DNA of 37,081 bases from CALVGQ01 sp964370435 (GCA_964370435.1 CAYJJG010000014.1:1-37081), one strand, 5' to 3'; shown: positions 15,329 through 24,122, numbered from the stretch's first letter. Notes: a model not told the origin generated them from the letters alone. Numbers and translations: made by a program.

Positions 15329-16535
15329 TTATTTTTTAGTCCCTCTTTGTATCATTATATTATCGTTTCTAGAAGAATTTTACATGATTTCTTTTGTAGT
15401 ACAAATGATTTCTATTATAGTTGTGGCGTGTATTCAAACTTATTTAATCTACACAAGAATGCAAAAAAAGCTTAATCGTGAAACTAAAAATTTTGAATTT
15501 TACTTAAGTGAAGCTAATAAAGATCGTCAGCTTATCGAAAGTCAATTACAAACAGTTTTTAATAATATACCCATTGCCTTAGCATTAATGGATACGTATG
15601 GTAATTTAGTATTAGTGAATCATCGCTTTAATGATTTTATAAGTGGCAAAGGCAATCATAAATTGCTTTATAACAGTGAAATTATTGATCGTGAAGTGAG
15701 AATTTTTTTAAACGATTCCTTCTTAACTGAAAAAGAAGTAATTCGAAATATTATGTTTAATCATAAAGATTATCAATGTGTGTCGACACCTGTGTATGAA
15801 CAAGAGCATTATGCAGGATGTCTACTTATATTTCAAGATATTACTAGTGTTGCTGAAAAAGAGCGTATGCAAAAAAGATTTATAGCTGATGCCTCACATG
15901 AATTAAGAACACCTATTGCAGCTATAAAAGGAATGATTGAAATATTAAATCGTGAAGATTTTGATGATCAAGAAACACTACTAGATTTTCATCAACAAAT
16001 TGCTAAAGAGACAGCACGTTTAGAGATGATTGTTATGGATTTACTACAACTTTCAAGATTGAGTGCAGGTACTGTCATTATCAATAAAACACTATGTGAT
16101 TTAAATCCAATGATTCAGAGTGTTATTAAGGAAGTTAAAAGTGGTATTAATACACAGAAAACTTCTATCATATTTAATAGTGAAGTAGATAGAAAGGTTT
16201 CAGCAGACAAAGAAAAACTACATCATGTAGTAAGTAATTTACTAAGAAATGCACTAATGCATAGTGAAGCTGATGAAGTTGTGATTACTTTAAAGCTTAA
16301 AGGTAAAATGCTTGAATTATCGCTGAAAGATAATGGCATTGGTATTGAGCAACAGCATCTAGAAAATATATTTGAACGGTTTTATCGCGTGGATACTCAT
16401 CGTGCACGAACTAGTGGTGGAAGCGGACTTGGGCTTCCAATATGTAAAAGTATTGTGAGTGCTCATGGTGGAACAATTTCGATTAAGAGTATTCCTCAAC
16501 AGGGGTGTGAGTTTTTAGTTCAGATACCAATATAA
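15315..16535 (+). CDS. PhoR-type sensor histidine kinase
   Basis: A membrane sensor kinase of 406 residues. Two N-terminal helices (about 6-20 and 25-46) are joined by almost no loop, so there is no extracellular sensor domain; signals must come through the membrane or the cytoplasmic PAS domain (about 75-175, FNNIPIALALMDTYGNLVL). The HisKA helix carries the phospho-acceptor His195 in DASHELRTP. The ATPase domain has NLLRNALMHS (N box), LKDNGIGI (G1), the F box near FERFYRVD and GGSGLGLPI (G2). All catalytic boxes are intact. The start ATG 15315 is inside the response regulator gene, giving translational coupling. A strong terminator follows. Confidence 0.93.
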   Translation: MKITDYFLVPLCIIILSFLEEFYMISFVVQMISIIVVACIQTYLIYTRMQKKLNRETKNFEFYLSEANKDRQLIESQLQTVFNNIPIALALMDTYGNLVLVNHRFNDFISGKGNHKLLYNSEIIDREVRIFLNDSFLTEKEVIRNIMFNHKDYQCVSTPVYEQEHYAGCLLIFQDITSVAEKERMQKRFIADASHELRTPIAAIKGMIEILNREDFDDQETLLDFHQQIAKETARLEMIVMDLLQLSRLSAGTVIINKTLCDLNPMIQSVIKEVKSGINTQKTSIIFNSEVDRKVSADKEKLHHVVSNLLRNALMHSEADEVVITLKLKGKMLELSLKDNGIGIEQQHLENIFERFYRVDTHRARTSGGSGLGLPICKSIVSAHGGTISIKSIPQQGCEFLVQIPI

Positions 16536-16546
16536 TGTAAAACTGC

Positions 16547-16575
16547 AAGTGTGGTCATAATGACTGCACTTTTTT
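16547..16575 (+). terminator. Terminator after the two-component operon
   Basis: AAGTGTGGTC (16547-16556) pairs with GACTGCACTT (16562-16571) with two G-T wobbles and a 5-nt loop, followed by T. It closes the rpsU to histidine kinase block. Confidence 0.8.
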
Positions 16576-16632
16576 AAGAATCATTTCTTTTTTTTATAAA
16601 ATGAAGTAAAATAAGAAAATGAGGTGGAGAAC

Positions 16633-18633
16633 ATGGAAAAGATAAAAATTAATGATTTTTTTAATTACAAGTTTCTTTCAAAAATGGCTGTTAATAAAGA
16701 CACTGGACTTTTAAGCTGTGTTGTTAGTGGTGTAAATGAGAATAATAACGAATATAAACATAATATTTTTGGATATCAGCATCAACAGTTTAAAAAACTA
16801 ACCGCTTTAAATAAAGAAAATAGTTATGTTTATTTAGATAAGAATACCATTTTATTTAGTGCGAGTCGTGATCAAGAAGATGAAAATTATACTAAAGAAG
16901 GTTTTGTAAACACTTCTTTTTATAGCCTATCGCTTGATGGAGGAGAAGCAATAAAAGCGTTTTGTGTTCCGTTACAGGTAGTTGGCTATGATGTTTTATC
17001 TTCGAGTAAATTAGTGCTTCAGGCATCAATCGATGTTGAGTATGCTGATTATCATACCTATACTGAGCAACAAAAAAAAGAAATAAGTAAAAAGAAGAAA
17101 GATAATAGTGATTATGAAGTCTTTGATGAAATCCCTTGGTGGAGTAACGGTGGAGGATTCACTAATAAAAAGCGCGTGCATTTGTTTATTTATGATATTG
17201 AAACTAATCAATTAGAAGTACTATGTGAACCTTTATTTAATGTAGGTAGTGTTTATGTTGATGCTAAAGAAAATAAAGTGTTATTTACAGGTAGTTCTTA
17301 TAAGAAAAAACCTGAGTTTAAGGGGTATTTATATGAATATGATGGAGCTACTAAAAAAATTGCTTGTTTAGTTGATGGAACTCAGTTTAGAAGCATTCGT
17401 GAGCCACGATATCTATCAGACACTATACTTTTTGCAGCGAGCACAGCAGAACGTTTTGGCAATAATGAAAATCCCTATTTCTATAAAATAGATAGAAACA
17501 CCAAAGAGCTTACATGTTTAGTACAATATCAAGATTCTTTAGGTAGTACGGTAGGTAGTGATTGTCGCTTGTCATCAGGATATAGCTGCGTTGTTGCTAA
17601 TGAGCGTTATTACTTTTTAACAACGATAGGGTATAATACTCAATTATGTAGTATAGATAGTGCTGGGAATTTGAATACTGAACTTGAGGTTAAAGGTTCT
17701 ATTGATATGATAGATATTCATCAAGATAAAATTTATTTTGTGGGCATGTTAGATTTAAAACTACAGGAAATTTATTGTTATCAAAAAGAAACAAAGAAAT
17801 TGACACAATTATCTAAATTTAACGAAGAGGTATTAGAAAATAAGTACGTAGCGAAATTAAACCATATTAAAATTGAGAGTAAAATTGATACAGTGGATGG
17901 ATGGATAATGCTTCCTAAAGATTATGATGCTACTAAGAAATATCCTGCAATCTTAGATATTCATGGCGGTCCTAAAACGGTATATGGTGAAGTGTTCTTC
18001 CATGAAATGCAGTATTGGGCAAATGAAGGTTATTTTGTGATGTTCTGCAATCCTACAGGATCTGACGGCAAGAAAAATGAATTTGCGGATATTAGAGGAA
18101 AATATGGGACAATTGATTTTGATGATATTATGTATTTTGTTGATGAAGTATTAAAATCTTATCCAGCAATTGACAAACAAAAAGTAGCTGTAACTGGAGG
18201 AAGTTATGGTGGGTTTATGACCAACTGGATTATTACCCATACTGATCGTTTTGTATGTGCAGCAAGTCAACGTTCTATTTCGAATTGGTTTAGTATGTAT
18301 GGTACTTGTGATATTGGGTTTTTCTTCGCTCCTGATCAAATGGATGCAGAGGTATACAGTGAACAAGGTCAAGAAAAAATGTGGTGGCATTCACCACTGA
18401 AGTATGTGAAAAACGCAAAAACGCCAACTTTATTCATTCATTCTTCTGAAGACTATCGTTGTTGGATTCCAGAGGCAATGCAAATGTATACTGCAATGAG
18501 TGATAATGGGGTAGATACTCGCTTATGCTACTTTAAAGGTGAAAATCATGAATTAAGTAGAAGTGGAAAACCACTTCACCGTGAAAGAAGACTTCAAGAA
18601 ATTACTTCTTGGATAAATAAATATTGTAAATAG
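16633..18633 (+). CDS. S9-family serine peptidase (prolyl oligopeptidase clan)
   Basis: A cytosolic 666-residue serine peptidase. The N-terminal two thirds fit the irregular beta-propeller that gates access in this clan. The C-terminal alpha/beta-hydrolase (about 415-666) has DIHGGPKTVYG, the nucleophile elbow GGSYGG with Ser524, Asp607 in HSSEDYRC and His639 in GENHELSRSGKP, so the triad is complete. Acylaminoacyl-peptidase or dipeptidyl-peptidase-like cleavage of short peptides is expected; exact specificity cannot be read. The start is ATG 16633 with GAGGTGG upstream; an in-frame GTG at 16624 overlaps that site. No signal peptide. It is monocistronic, with terminators on both sides. A shorter paralogue lies in the peptide operon (29024-30952). 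Confidence 0.9.
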   Translation: MEKIKINDFFNYKFLSKMAVNKDTGLLSCVVSGVNENNNEYKHNIFGYQHQQFKKLTALNKENSYVYLDKNTILFSASRDQEDENYTKEGFVNTSFYSLSLDGGEAIKAFCVPLQVVGYDVLSSSKLVLQASIDVEYADYHTYTEQQKKEISKKKKDNSDYEVFDEIPWWSNGGGFTNKKRVHLFIYDIETNQLEVLCEPLFNVGSVYVDAKENKVLFTGSSYKKKPEFKGYLYEYDGATKKIACLVDGTQFRSIREPRYLSDTILFAASTAERFGNNENPYFYKIDRNTKELTCLVQYQDSLGSTVGSDCRLSSGYSCVVANERYYFLTTIGYNTQLCSIDSAGNLNTELEVKGSIDMIDIHQDKIYFVGMLDLKLQEIYCYQKETKKLTQLSKFNEEVLENKYVAKLNHIKIESKIDTVDGWIMLPKDYDATKKYPAILDIHGGPKTVYGEVFFHEMQYWANEGYFVMFCNPTGSDGKKNEFADIRGKYGTIDFDDIMYFVDEVLKSYPAIDKQKVAVTGGSYGGFMTNWIITHTDRFVCAASQRSISNWFSMYGTCDIGFFFAPDQMDAEVYSEQGQEKMWWHSPLKYVKNAKTPTLFIHSSEDYRCWIPEAMQMYTAMSDNGVDTRLCYFKGENHELSRSGKPLHRERRLQEITSWINKYCK

Positions 18634-18637
18634 AATA

Positions 18638-18675
18638 AAAAAGCTGCACCTAAATTTTATTAGGAACAGCTTTTT
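18638..18675. terminator. Bidirectional terminator between convergent genes
   Basis: AAAAAGCTG (18638-18646) pairs with CAGCTTTTT (18667-18675), and inside it CCTAA pairs with TTAGG, with a small CA/AA internal loop. A-tract on one side and T-tract on the other allow use from both strands, for the S9 peptidase and the metallophosphoesterase. Confidence 0.88.
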
Positions 18676-18681
18676 CTAATT

Positions 18682-19536
18682 TTAAGATGATTTTAAAGTA
18701 TAAATTACAACTTCAGCAGGTGCGAATAATCGAACATCAAATTTTGTAGTCCCCATGCCACTAGTTACATCTAATAAGATATTATTAATATAGTGTTTAC
18801 CTTTATAGTATTGTTGTGCATACTGCGGTTTATAGCTTGATCCTAAAAAAGGTATATCAACTTGTCCTCCATGACCGTGTCCAGCAAGAAACAAATCACT
18901 TAAATTTTGCGGAACCTCTAGTACTGTATCTGGAGTATGGCAAAGTACTATAGTGAAATCTTGTTCTAGGATATTTTCAAAAGGAGTGATGAAATCAGGA
19001 CTACCTAAAGATTGTGAATCTAGCCCAACAAGAACAATACTATCATTAGAAAAATTTCTTATACGTCTTGTCTGGTTAGTGATAACTTCAAAATCTGCTT
19101 GATATAAAATGTTTTCGACAATGTCTTTTGTTGAACTACTCTCCAAGTCATGGTTACCTAAAACTGCAAATTTACCAAGAGGAGCTTCTATTTGTTTTAA
19201 TAAATCAATTAGTTCATTTTTTACTTCTTCACTAGGGAAGTTAGATGCAGGATGATCCAGTAAATCTCCTCCAAACAATACAATATCAAAGTTTTGAATT
19301 TTAATCTGATCAACCATCACTTCTAAGCGCTCTTTGTCCATGAAATTGTTATAATGTAAATCACTAAAGAAGAGTATTTTTATTTCATCTAATTCAAGTG
19401 GTATTTCACTTGAGTTTATAGTTTCTTCTCTAATGGTCAAGTTTTTAATACTTATTTCAGTAGCATAGATATAAATTAAATAGGTAGCTAAAGTAACTAC
19501 TATTAAGGAAATCAATAACTTTAAAATTTTGTTCAT
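18682..19536 (-). CDS. Membrane-anchored metallophosphoesterase (YkuE/YaeI-like)
   Basis: A 284-residue calcineurin-like phosphoesterase with one N-terminal membrane helix (about 5-26) that probably anchors it with the enzyme outside. All five metal-site blocks are present: FFSDLHYNN, LFGGDLLDHP, VLGNHDLES, VLCHTPDTV and LAGHGHGGQVDIP. The last is usually GHTHGGQ; here GHGHGGQ keeps both histidines. Relatives include YkuE and YaeI, acting on lipid or lipid-linked phosphates; the true substrate is unknown. The start at 19536 is supported by GAGGT 7 nt upstream on the minus strand. It diverges from the MFS gene at 19641 across 104 nt and ends at the bidirectional terminator. Confidence 0.9.
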   Translation of the reverse strand: MNKILKLLISLIVVTLATYLIYIYATEISIKNLTIREETINSSEIPLELDEIKILFFSDLHYNNFMDKERLEVMVDQIKIQNFDIVLFGGDLLDHPASNFPSEEVKNELIDLLKQIEAPLGKFAVLGNHDLESSSTKDIVENILYQADFEVITNQTRRIRNFSNDSIVLVGLDSQSLGSPDFITPFENILEQDFTIVLCHTPDTVLEVPQNLSDLFLAGHGHGGQVDIPFLGSSYKPQYAQQYYKGKHYINNILLDVTSGMGTTKFDVRLFAPAEVVIYTLKSS

Positions 19537-19640
19537 AAGATACCTCGTGTTTATAATTTTATCATAAATAACTAACCTTGTGTAGATGGTTAATCGTGAT
19601 AAAAACTTAAACTTGGTACAAACTATAATCGAGGTATATT

Positions 19641-20783
19641 ATGAATATAAGAAAAAAGTTTTATCTAACTTATAGTTTAAGCTATTTAATAGGAGCACTT
19701 GGTACCACTCAATTAATCCCTTATCTTTTGAAACAAGGGTTTGATGATATTCAAAAAGGAATTATATTATCGGGTATAGCATTAATTACTTTAGTGAGTC
19801 AATTTTTATTCGGATATTATTCTGATAAATATAAAAAAATTAAAATCTATTATTTAATTAGTTATATAAGTTGTAACTTGATTAATGTAATTTTATTTGC
19901 TTTTGTTATTCAAAATTTTTGGATTGCATTAGTCATGGTATCAATAATCGGAGGTGGTGCGCGAAGTTGGCAAGGAATTATTGATACGTGGGTATTCCAA
20001 GTTGAAGAAGCGAAAGAAAAATATCCCCAGTGTCGCGCTCTTGGTGCTGTAGGGTGGGCATTAGGAAGTTGGATTGCTGCAATTGTCTTGTCATTTGGAA
20101 ACTTTTGGATGTTAAGTGTGTTAGTTGCGGTTTTAGGATTATTATCCTTTGTGATTGCTTTAAAGCTACCAGAGGCACAAAGAAAGAATAGCCAACCTAT
20201 CAAAGTTGAAGATTTAAAAATTCTAATCAAAAATAAATCGTATGTTTCCTTAGTATTTACTTTATTAATATTATTTGCAATGGGATGTGCTGATATTTAT
20301 TTAGTAGTAGATAAAATATTAGCCATTGATGGAACAAGTTTTCATGTGGGGTTAAAGTGGGGTATCCAATCATTAGCCGAAGCACCGGTGTTTTTGTTGG
20401 CGCCAAAGTATTTAAGTAAGTTTAAAAAAAGTAACTTACTTTTGTTTGCATCCGTGATGTTTGGTGTTCGTTTTGTTATCTATGCTCTTATAAATAATGT
20501 ATGGTTTTTAGTTATTGCTGCATTAATGCAGATGGTAACTTTTCCTATTGCTATGATTAGCTCCAAAGAAATAATCGATAAGATAATTGATGAAAAACTA
20601 AAATCTACAGCTCAATTAGCAGCTATGAGTATCTATATGGGATTTTCTTTGTTTGCCATGCCAATACTAACTAATTACTTATCGGCTTCAACATCAATTG
20701 ATTTTACACTCTATGTTGTTGCTTCGATGGCCTTTTTAGCAATAGGATTTATGTTGTGGTTTAAAAAGACATCAGACCTTTGA
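19641..20783 (+). CDS. MFS transporter (LacY/MFS_1-like)
   Basis: A 380-residue integral membrane protein with about 12 helices. The loop between helices 2 and 3 has the MFS signature as GYYSDKYKK (G-x-x-D-R/K type). GGGARSWQGIIDTWVF in helix 4 and RALGAVGWALGSW in helix 5 resemble the LacY / nucleoside-H+ symporter branch. The substrate is unknown; sugar, nucleoside or drug are possible. ATG 19641 has GAGGT 6 nt upstream. It is a single gene, divergent from the metallophosphoesterase. No terminator is obvious after it; only a weak AT-only inverted repeat (20796-20810) precedes the regulatory region of the peptide operon. Confidence 0.85.
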   Translation: MNIRKKFYLTYSLSYLIGALGTTQLIPYLLKQGFDDIQKGIILSGIALITLVSQFLFGYYSDKYKKIKIYYLISYISCNLINVILFAFVIQNFWIALVMVSIIGGGARSWQGIIDTWVFQVEEAKEKYPQCRALGAVGWALGSWIAAIVLSFGNFWMLSVLVAVLGLLSFVIALKLPEAQRKNSQPIKVEDLKILIKNKSYVSLVFTLLILFAMGCADIYLVVDKILAIDGTSFHVGLKWGIQSLAEAPVFLLAPKYLSKFKKSNLLLFASVMFGVRFVIYALINNVWFLVIAALMQMVTFPIAMISSKEIIDKIIDEKLKSTAQLAAMSIYMGFSLFAMPILTNYLSASTSIDFTLYVVASMAFLAIGFMLWFKKTSDL

Positions 20784-20944
20784 AAGAATTGAAAACAAAT
20801 ATATTATTTGTAATGTAAAAATTTTCATTTATTATTAAAATTGTGTTTTATATATAAAAAGACTAAAAAAAATAAAGAAATAGATTAATATTTTCAAAAT
20901 AAATTGAATAATTACTATTTTTTTTATTAAAATAGCGTATAAAA

Positions 20945-20966
20945 ACCATGAAAAGACCATAAAATG
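20945..20966 (+). repeat. 11-bp tandem repeat upstream of the peptide operon promoter
   Basis: ACCATGAAAAG is followed directly by ACCATAAAATG, two copies differing at two positions with a period of 11 bp, about one helical turn. It stands out because it holds nearly all the C residues of a stretch that is otherwise almost pure A/T (20811-20990). It could be a pair of same-face regulator sites. Confidence 0.45.
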
Positions 20967-20987
20967 TAAAAAAATAATAAAAAATTG

Positions 20988-21001
20988 TGAAAATGTTTTC
21001 A
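20988..21001 (+). promoter_or_regulatory. Candidate cre site (CcpA operator)
   Basis: TGAAAATGTTTTCA matches the palindromic catabolite-responsive element TGAAARCGYTTTCA at all positions except the central C, which is T. It ends 6 nt before the -35 hexamer of the peptide operon promoter, centred near -47 from the predicted transcription start. Binding by CcpA is inferred from the consensus alone. Confidence 0.55.
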
Positions 21002-21007
21002 AAACTC

Positions 21008-21035
21008 TTGAAAATAATTTCTGAAAATGTATAAT
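21008..21035 (+). promoter_or_regulatory. Sigma-A type promoter of the peptide operon
   Basis: TTGAAA (21008-21013), a 16-nt spacer and consensus TATAAT (21030-21035). The predicted start of transcription is near 21042, immediately before the ribosome binding site GGTGGAGGG (21045-21053) and the ATG at 21060, so the leader is very short. Confidence 0.8.
21015..21029 (+). promoter_or_regulatory. CodY-like box in the promoter spacer
   Basis: TAATTTCTGAAAATG matches the CodY consensus AATTTTCWGAAAATT at 12 of 15 positions. It fills the spacer between -35 and -10, a position where binding would block RNA polymerase. CodY is a known repressor of peptide permeases in Bacillota; its presence in this organism is not shown here. 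Confidence 0.45.
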
Positions 21036-21059
21036 GTATATATTGGTGGAGGGAAAAGT

Positions 21060-22244
21060 ATGACATTTAAAGTAGAAAAAATAAAACAGGCCACAGCTGC
21101 ATTGAATAAATTTAATGTAGATATGTGGATTATTGCTGGACAGGAAAGTAGTATAAATACAGAGCCAATGTTGGATGTATTTACTGATAATGATTTTATT
21201 GGTATGACAGCTGTTATATTTACTAAAGAAAAAGCATATGCAATATCAACTCCATTGGATGCTAATGGATATCGCCACGAAGGTGTCTTTGATGAAGTGT
21301 TTGTATTTGATAGCACCTTTGAAGAAACTTTAGCTGAAGTAGTAAAAAAATTAAATCCTAATAAGATAGCACTTAATTATTCAAGAGAAAATCCTGCAAG
21401 TGATGGATTAACAGTAGGTATTTACAATCGCTTGAAAAAAGGATTTGAACTTGCTGATTATAGGGGTGAGGTAATTAGTGCTCAGAAAATCTGTGAAATG
21501 GTACGATCCATGAAAACAGAAGAAGAAGTGGCTGCAATTAAATATGCATGTGAACAAACACAAGTAATCTTTGATGAAGCAAAAGACTTCATTAAAGCGG
21601 GAGTAAATTTAAGAGAGATTGTCCAATTCTTCCAAAATCAAACAGAGAGTAAAGGATATGGCTATTCGTGGCCTAAATCTTGTAATCCTGGAGTATTTAG
21701 TGGTCCAGATTGCCCATCAGGTCATATGGGAGCGGTGGATTTACTTGTAGAAAAAGGGCATTTAGTTAATATAGATTTCGGTATTACTATTAATGGTTAC
21801 TCTAGTGATATGCAAAGAATGTATTATATTTTAAAGGATGATGAAACTGATGCACCTGAAGATGTAAAGGCAGCATTCTATGCAATTAGAGATGGTATAA
21901 AAAAAGCAGCTGATTATTTGAAAACAGGTGTTTTAGGAATTGATGTAGATTCTGTTGCTAGAGAGTATATAACAGGGTTAGGTTATCCAAGCTGGGGTAG
22001 TGCACTTGGGCACCAGCTAGGTAGAGTTGCACATGATGGTGGTTGTTTGCTAGCTCCAGAGAAACCAAGATATAACCGTGATGATTTGATAAGATCACCG
22101 ATCTTAAAAAATAGTGTATTCACATTAGAGCCTAATGTAAAAACACGATGCGGTGGAATTGGTTTAGAAGAAGATGTGGTGGTCAAAGATGATAAAGCCT
22201 ATTTCTTGGTTGAACCACAACAAGAATTATACTTAATTAAATAA
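21060..22244 (+). CDS. M24-family metallopeptidase (Xaa-Pro aminopeptidase type), copy 1
   Basis: A cytosolic 394-residue pita-bread peptidase. N-terminal creatinase-like domain (about 1-160), then the catalytic domain with the five metal ligands: Asp239 and Asp250 in NIDFGITINGYSSDMQR, His318 in GHQLGRVAHDGG, Glu357 in TLEPNVK and Glu371 in GLEEDVVV. It probably removes the residue before proline (aminopeptidase P or prolidase activity). The start is ATG 21060 with GGAGG 7 nt upstream; an upstream in-frame ATG at 21027 lies within the promoter and is rejected. First gene of the twelve-gene peptide operon. It is clearly paralogous to the M24 gene at 27826 (shared SSGHMG-like, SDFQRMYYVLKDDET and GHQ-G blocks). 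Confidence 0.92.
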   Translation: MTFKVEKIKQATAALNKFNVDMWIIAGQESSINTEPMLDVFTDNDFIGMTAVIFTKEKAYAISTPLDANGYRHEGVFDEVFVFDSTFEETLAEVVKKLNPNKIALNYSRENPASDGLTVGIYNRLKKGFELADYRGEVISAQKICEMVRSMKTEEEVAAIKYACEQTQVIFDEAKDFIKAGVNLREIVQFFQNQTESKGYGYSWPKSCNPGVFSGPDCPSGHMGAVDLLVEKGHLVNIDFGITINGYSSDMQRMYYILKDDETDAPEDVKAAFYAIRDGIKKAADYLKTGVLGIDVDSVAREYITGLGYPSWGSALGHQLGRVAHDGGCLLAPEKPRYNRDDLIRSPILKNSVFTLEPNVKTRCGGIGLEEDVVVKDDKAYFLVEPQQELYLIK

Positions 22245-22258
22245 GAGGGGAAAGCAAG

Positions 22259-23182
22259 ATGATTAAATATATTATAAAGAGATTATTTGCAGGATTATTA
22301 GCTTTGTTCTTTCTGGCAACGATTACATTCTTCATTATGAAGATTATTCCAGGAAGTCCATTTAGCGAAGATAACAAAGATGTACCACCAGAAGTAATGG
22401 CGGCATTAGAAGCAGAATACGGTTTAGATAAACCAATATTGGAACAATACGTTGTTTACATGGGAAATGCGATTCAAGGAAATTTCGGTGAGTCCATTAA
22501 GAAAAAAGATATGGATGTAACCTATATCATTGCACGAAGTGCTCCAGCAACAATGCAAGTGGGATTAATATCCTTTTCGATAGCAATGATAGTTGGGATT
22601 ACACTAGGTACTATTAGTGCCTTAACTAAGCAAAAATGGATTAATTCATTTATTACTTTCGTAGCTACGATTGGAGTAAGTGTACCAAGCTTTATATTAG
22701 CTATTGGATTTATGATTGTGTTCGGTGTTTTATTAAAGGCGTTACCTATTGTAGGTTTGGGAACTCCAGCACATTATATCTTACCTTGTACGGCATTGGC
22801 TATTTATCCAATATCAGTTATTACAAGATTAACTAGATCATCTTTAAAAGATGTATTGAGTAAAGATTATATCACTTTTGCTAAGTCAAAAGGAACTAGT
22901 GAAGTAATGGTTATTATTAAACATGGTCTAAAAAATGCATTATTACCAATTGTAACTTATAGTGGACCACTTATAGCATCTTTGGTTACTGGGAGTTTCG
23001 TAATAGAAAGCTTATTTTCTATTCCGGGTATTGGTAAAGAGTTTGTAAGTAGTGTTACCAATCGTGATTATACGTTAATTATGGGGTTAGCACTATTCTT
23101 AGGAGCAATAGTTGTAACTATGAGTATCATTTCAGATATCGTAGCTGCACTTATTGATCCAAGAATCAAGTTGAAGGATTAG
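22259..23182 (+). CDS. oppB: Oligopeptide ABC transporter permease, OppB/DppB type
   Basis: A 307-residue permease with an N-terminal helix (about 8-30), a periplasm-side-type loop with YGLDKPILEQYVVYMGNAIQGNFG (family hallmark region), and five further helices. The cytoplasmic coupling loop is AKSKGTSEVMVIIKHGLKNALLP, an EAA-type motif that contacts the ATPase. Together with OppC it forms the channel for short peptides. GAGGGG lies just upstream of ATG 22259, 14 nt after the M24 gene. Whether it transports di- or oligopeptides cannot be told from the permease. Confidence 0.93.
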   Translation: MIKYIIKRLFAGLLALFFLATITFFIMKIIPGSPFSEDNKDVPPEVMAALEAEYGLDKPILEQYVVYMGNAIQGNFGESIKKKDMDVTYIIARSAPATMQVGLISFSIAMIVGITLGTISALTKQKWINSFITFVATIGVSVPSFILAIGFMIVFGVLLKALPIVGLGTPAHYILPCTALAIYPISVITRLTRSSLKDVLSKDYITFAKSKGTSEVMVIIKHGLKNALLPIVTYSGPLIASLVTGSFVIESLFSIPGIGKEFVSSVTNRDYTLIMGLALFLGAIVVTMSIISDIVAALIDPRIKLKD

Positions 23183-23193
23183 GAGGTTATTGT

Positions 23194-24111
23194 ATGCAAA
23201 ATATTGAAATTACAAAAGATATGTTTGAGAAGTTAGATGATGCAGAAAAGAACAATGAGTTTATAGCCCTCGATTCTAAAACTTTTTTACAAGATGCAAT
23301 TAAAAGATTTAAGGGAAATAAGTTAGCGGTTGCAGGATTTGTATTTTTAGTAATAATGATTCTTTGTGCGATATTCGTACCTATGTTTTCACAATATACT
23401 TATGATGGGCAAGACTTAAGTGCTAGAAATTTAGCTCCATCTTTAGAACATTTATTGGGTACTGACAAATTAGGACGCGATATATTTGTAAGAATTATGT
23501 ATGGTGCGAGGATTTCATTATCCATCGGATTTGCGGCAGCATTTATTAACTTGTTTATTGGAATTGCTTATGGTGGTGTTGCAGGTTACTTCGGTGGCAA
23601 GTTGGATAATATCATGATGAGAATAGTAGATATTATATATTCTGTACCAAGTTTATTATATACAATCTTAATATTAATGATTTTCGGACCAAATGCTACT
23701 AGTATGTTAATTGCTATTAGTGTTACCTCTTGGGTAGGTATGGCAAGACAAGTTAGAACACAAATTATGTCCTTAAAGGAACAAGAATTTGCACTTGCAG
23801 CTAAGGTTATAGGCTGTAGTAAAAAAAGAATTATCTTTAATCATTTGATTATTAATGCACTTGGACCAATTATTGTTTCCTTAACAATGATGGTGCCATC
23901 AGCTATCTTTACTGAAGCTTTCTTAAGTGTTGTGGGTATTGGTATTGGTGAGCCTGAGGCAAGTTGGGGTTTATTAGCTAGTGCAACTAGGGAGTTGATT
24001 CACACACAACCAGTTCAAGTTATTTGGCCAATATTAGCTATAAGCTTAACTATCTTATCTTTAAACTTCATTGGTGATGGCTTAGGTGAAGCCTTAGAAC
24101 CTAAACGTTAG
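23194..24111 (+). CDS. oppC: Oligopeptide ABC transporter permease, OppC/DppC type
   Basis: A 305-residue partner permease. The cytoplasmic N-terminal tail (about 1-45) ends in the OppC_N helix FKGNKLAVAGFVFLVIMI. Then come HLLGTDKLGRDIFVRIMYGARISL, the typical OppC signature, and five more helices. The EAA loop is ALAAKVIGCSKKRIIFNHL. The C-terminus ends NFIGDGLGEALEPKR, which is characteristic of this family. AGGAGG is 8 nt before ATG 23194, and the gene follows oppB by 11 nt. Confidence 0.94.
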   Translation: MQNIEITKDMFEKLDDAEKNNEFIALDSKTFLQDAIKRFKGNKLAVAGFVFLVIMILCAIFVPMFSQYTYDGQDLSARNLAPSLEHLLGTDKLGRDIFVRIMYGARISLSIGFAAAFINLFIGIAYGGVAGYFGGKLDNIMMRIVDIIYSVPSLLYTILILMIFGPNATSMLIAISVTSWVGMARQVRTQIMSLKEQEFALAAKVIGCSKKRIIFNHLIINALGPIIVSLTMMVPSAIFTEAFLSVVGIGIGEPEASWGLLASATRELIHTQPVQVIWPILAISLTILSLNFIGDGLGEALEPKR

Positions 24112-24122
24112 GAGGACCATTT

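Noticed and set aside
19624..19629. TATAAT as -10 promoter of the MFS gene
   Set aside because: It is 11 nt from the start codon; transcription would begin after the ribosome binding site, and no -35 is present.
19537..19640. Inverted repeat ATACCTCG...CGAGGTAT flanking the metallophosphoesterase/MFS intergenic region as an operator
   Set aside because: Each arm is simply the ribosome binding site of one of the two divergent genes, so the symmetry is expected.
20796..20810. CAAATA-TAT-TATTTG as terminator of the MFS gene
   Set aside because: Six A/T-rich pairs with no T-run after it; too weak to call.
20784..21059. Riboswitch or T-box leader before the peptide operon
   Set aside because: The predicted transcript leader is under 20 nt, too short for any such element, and the upstream DNA has no conserved core.
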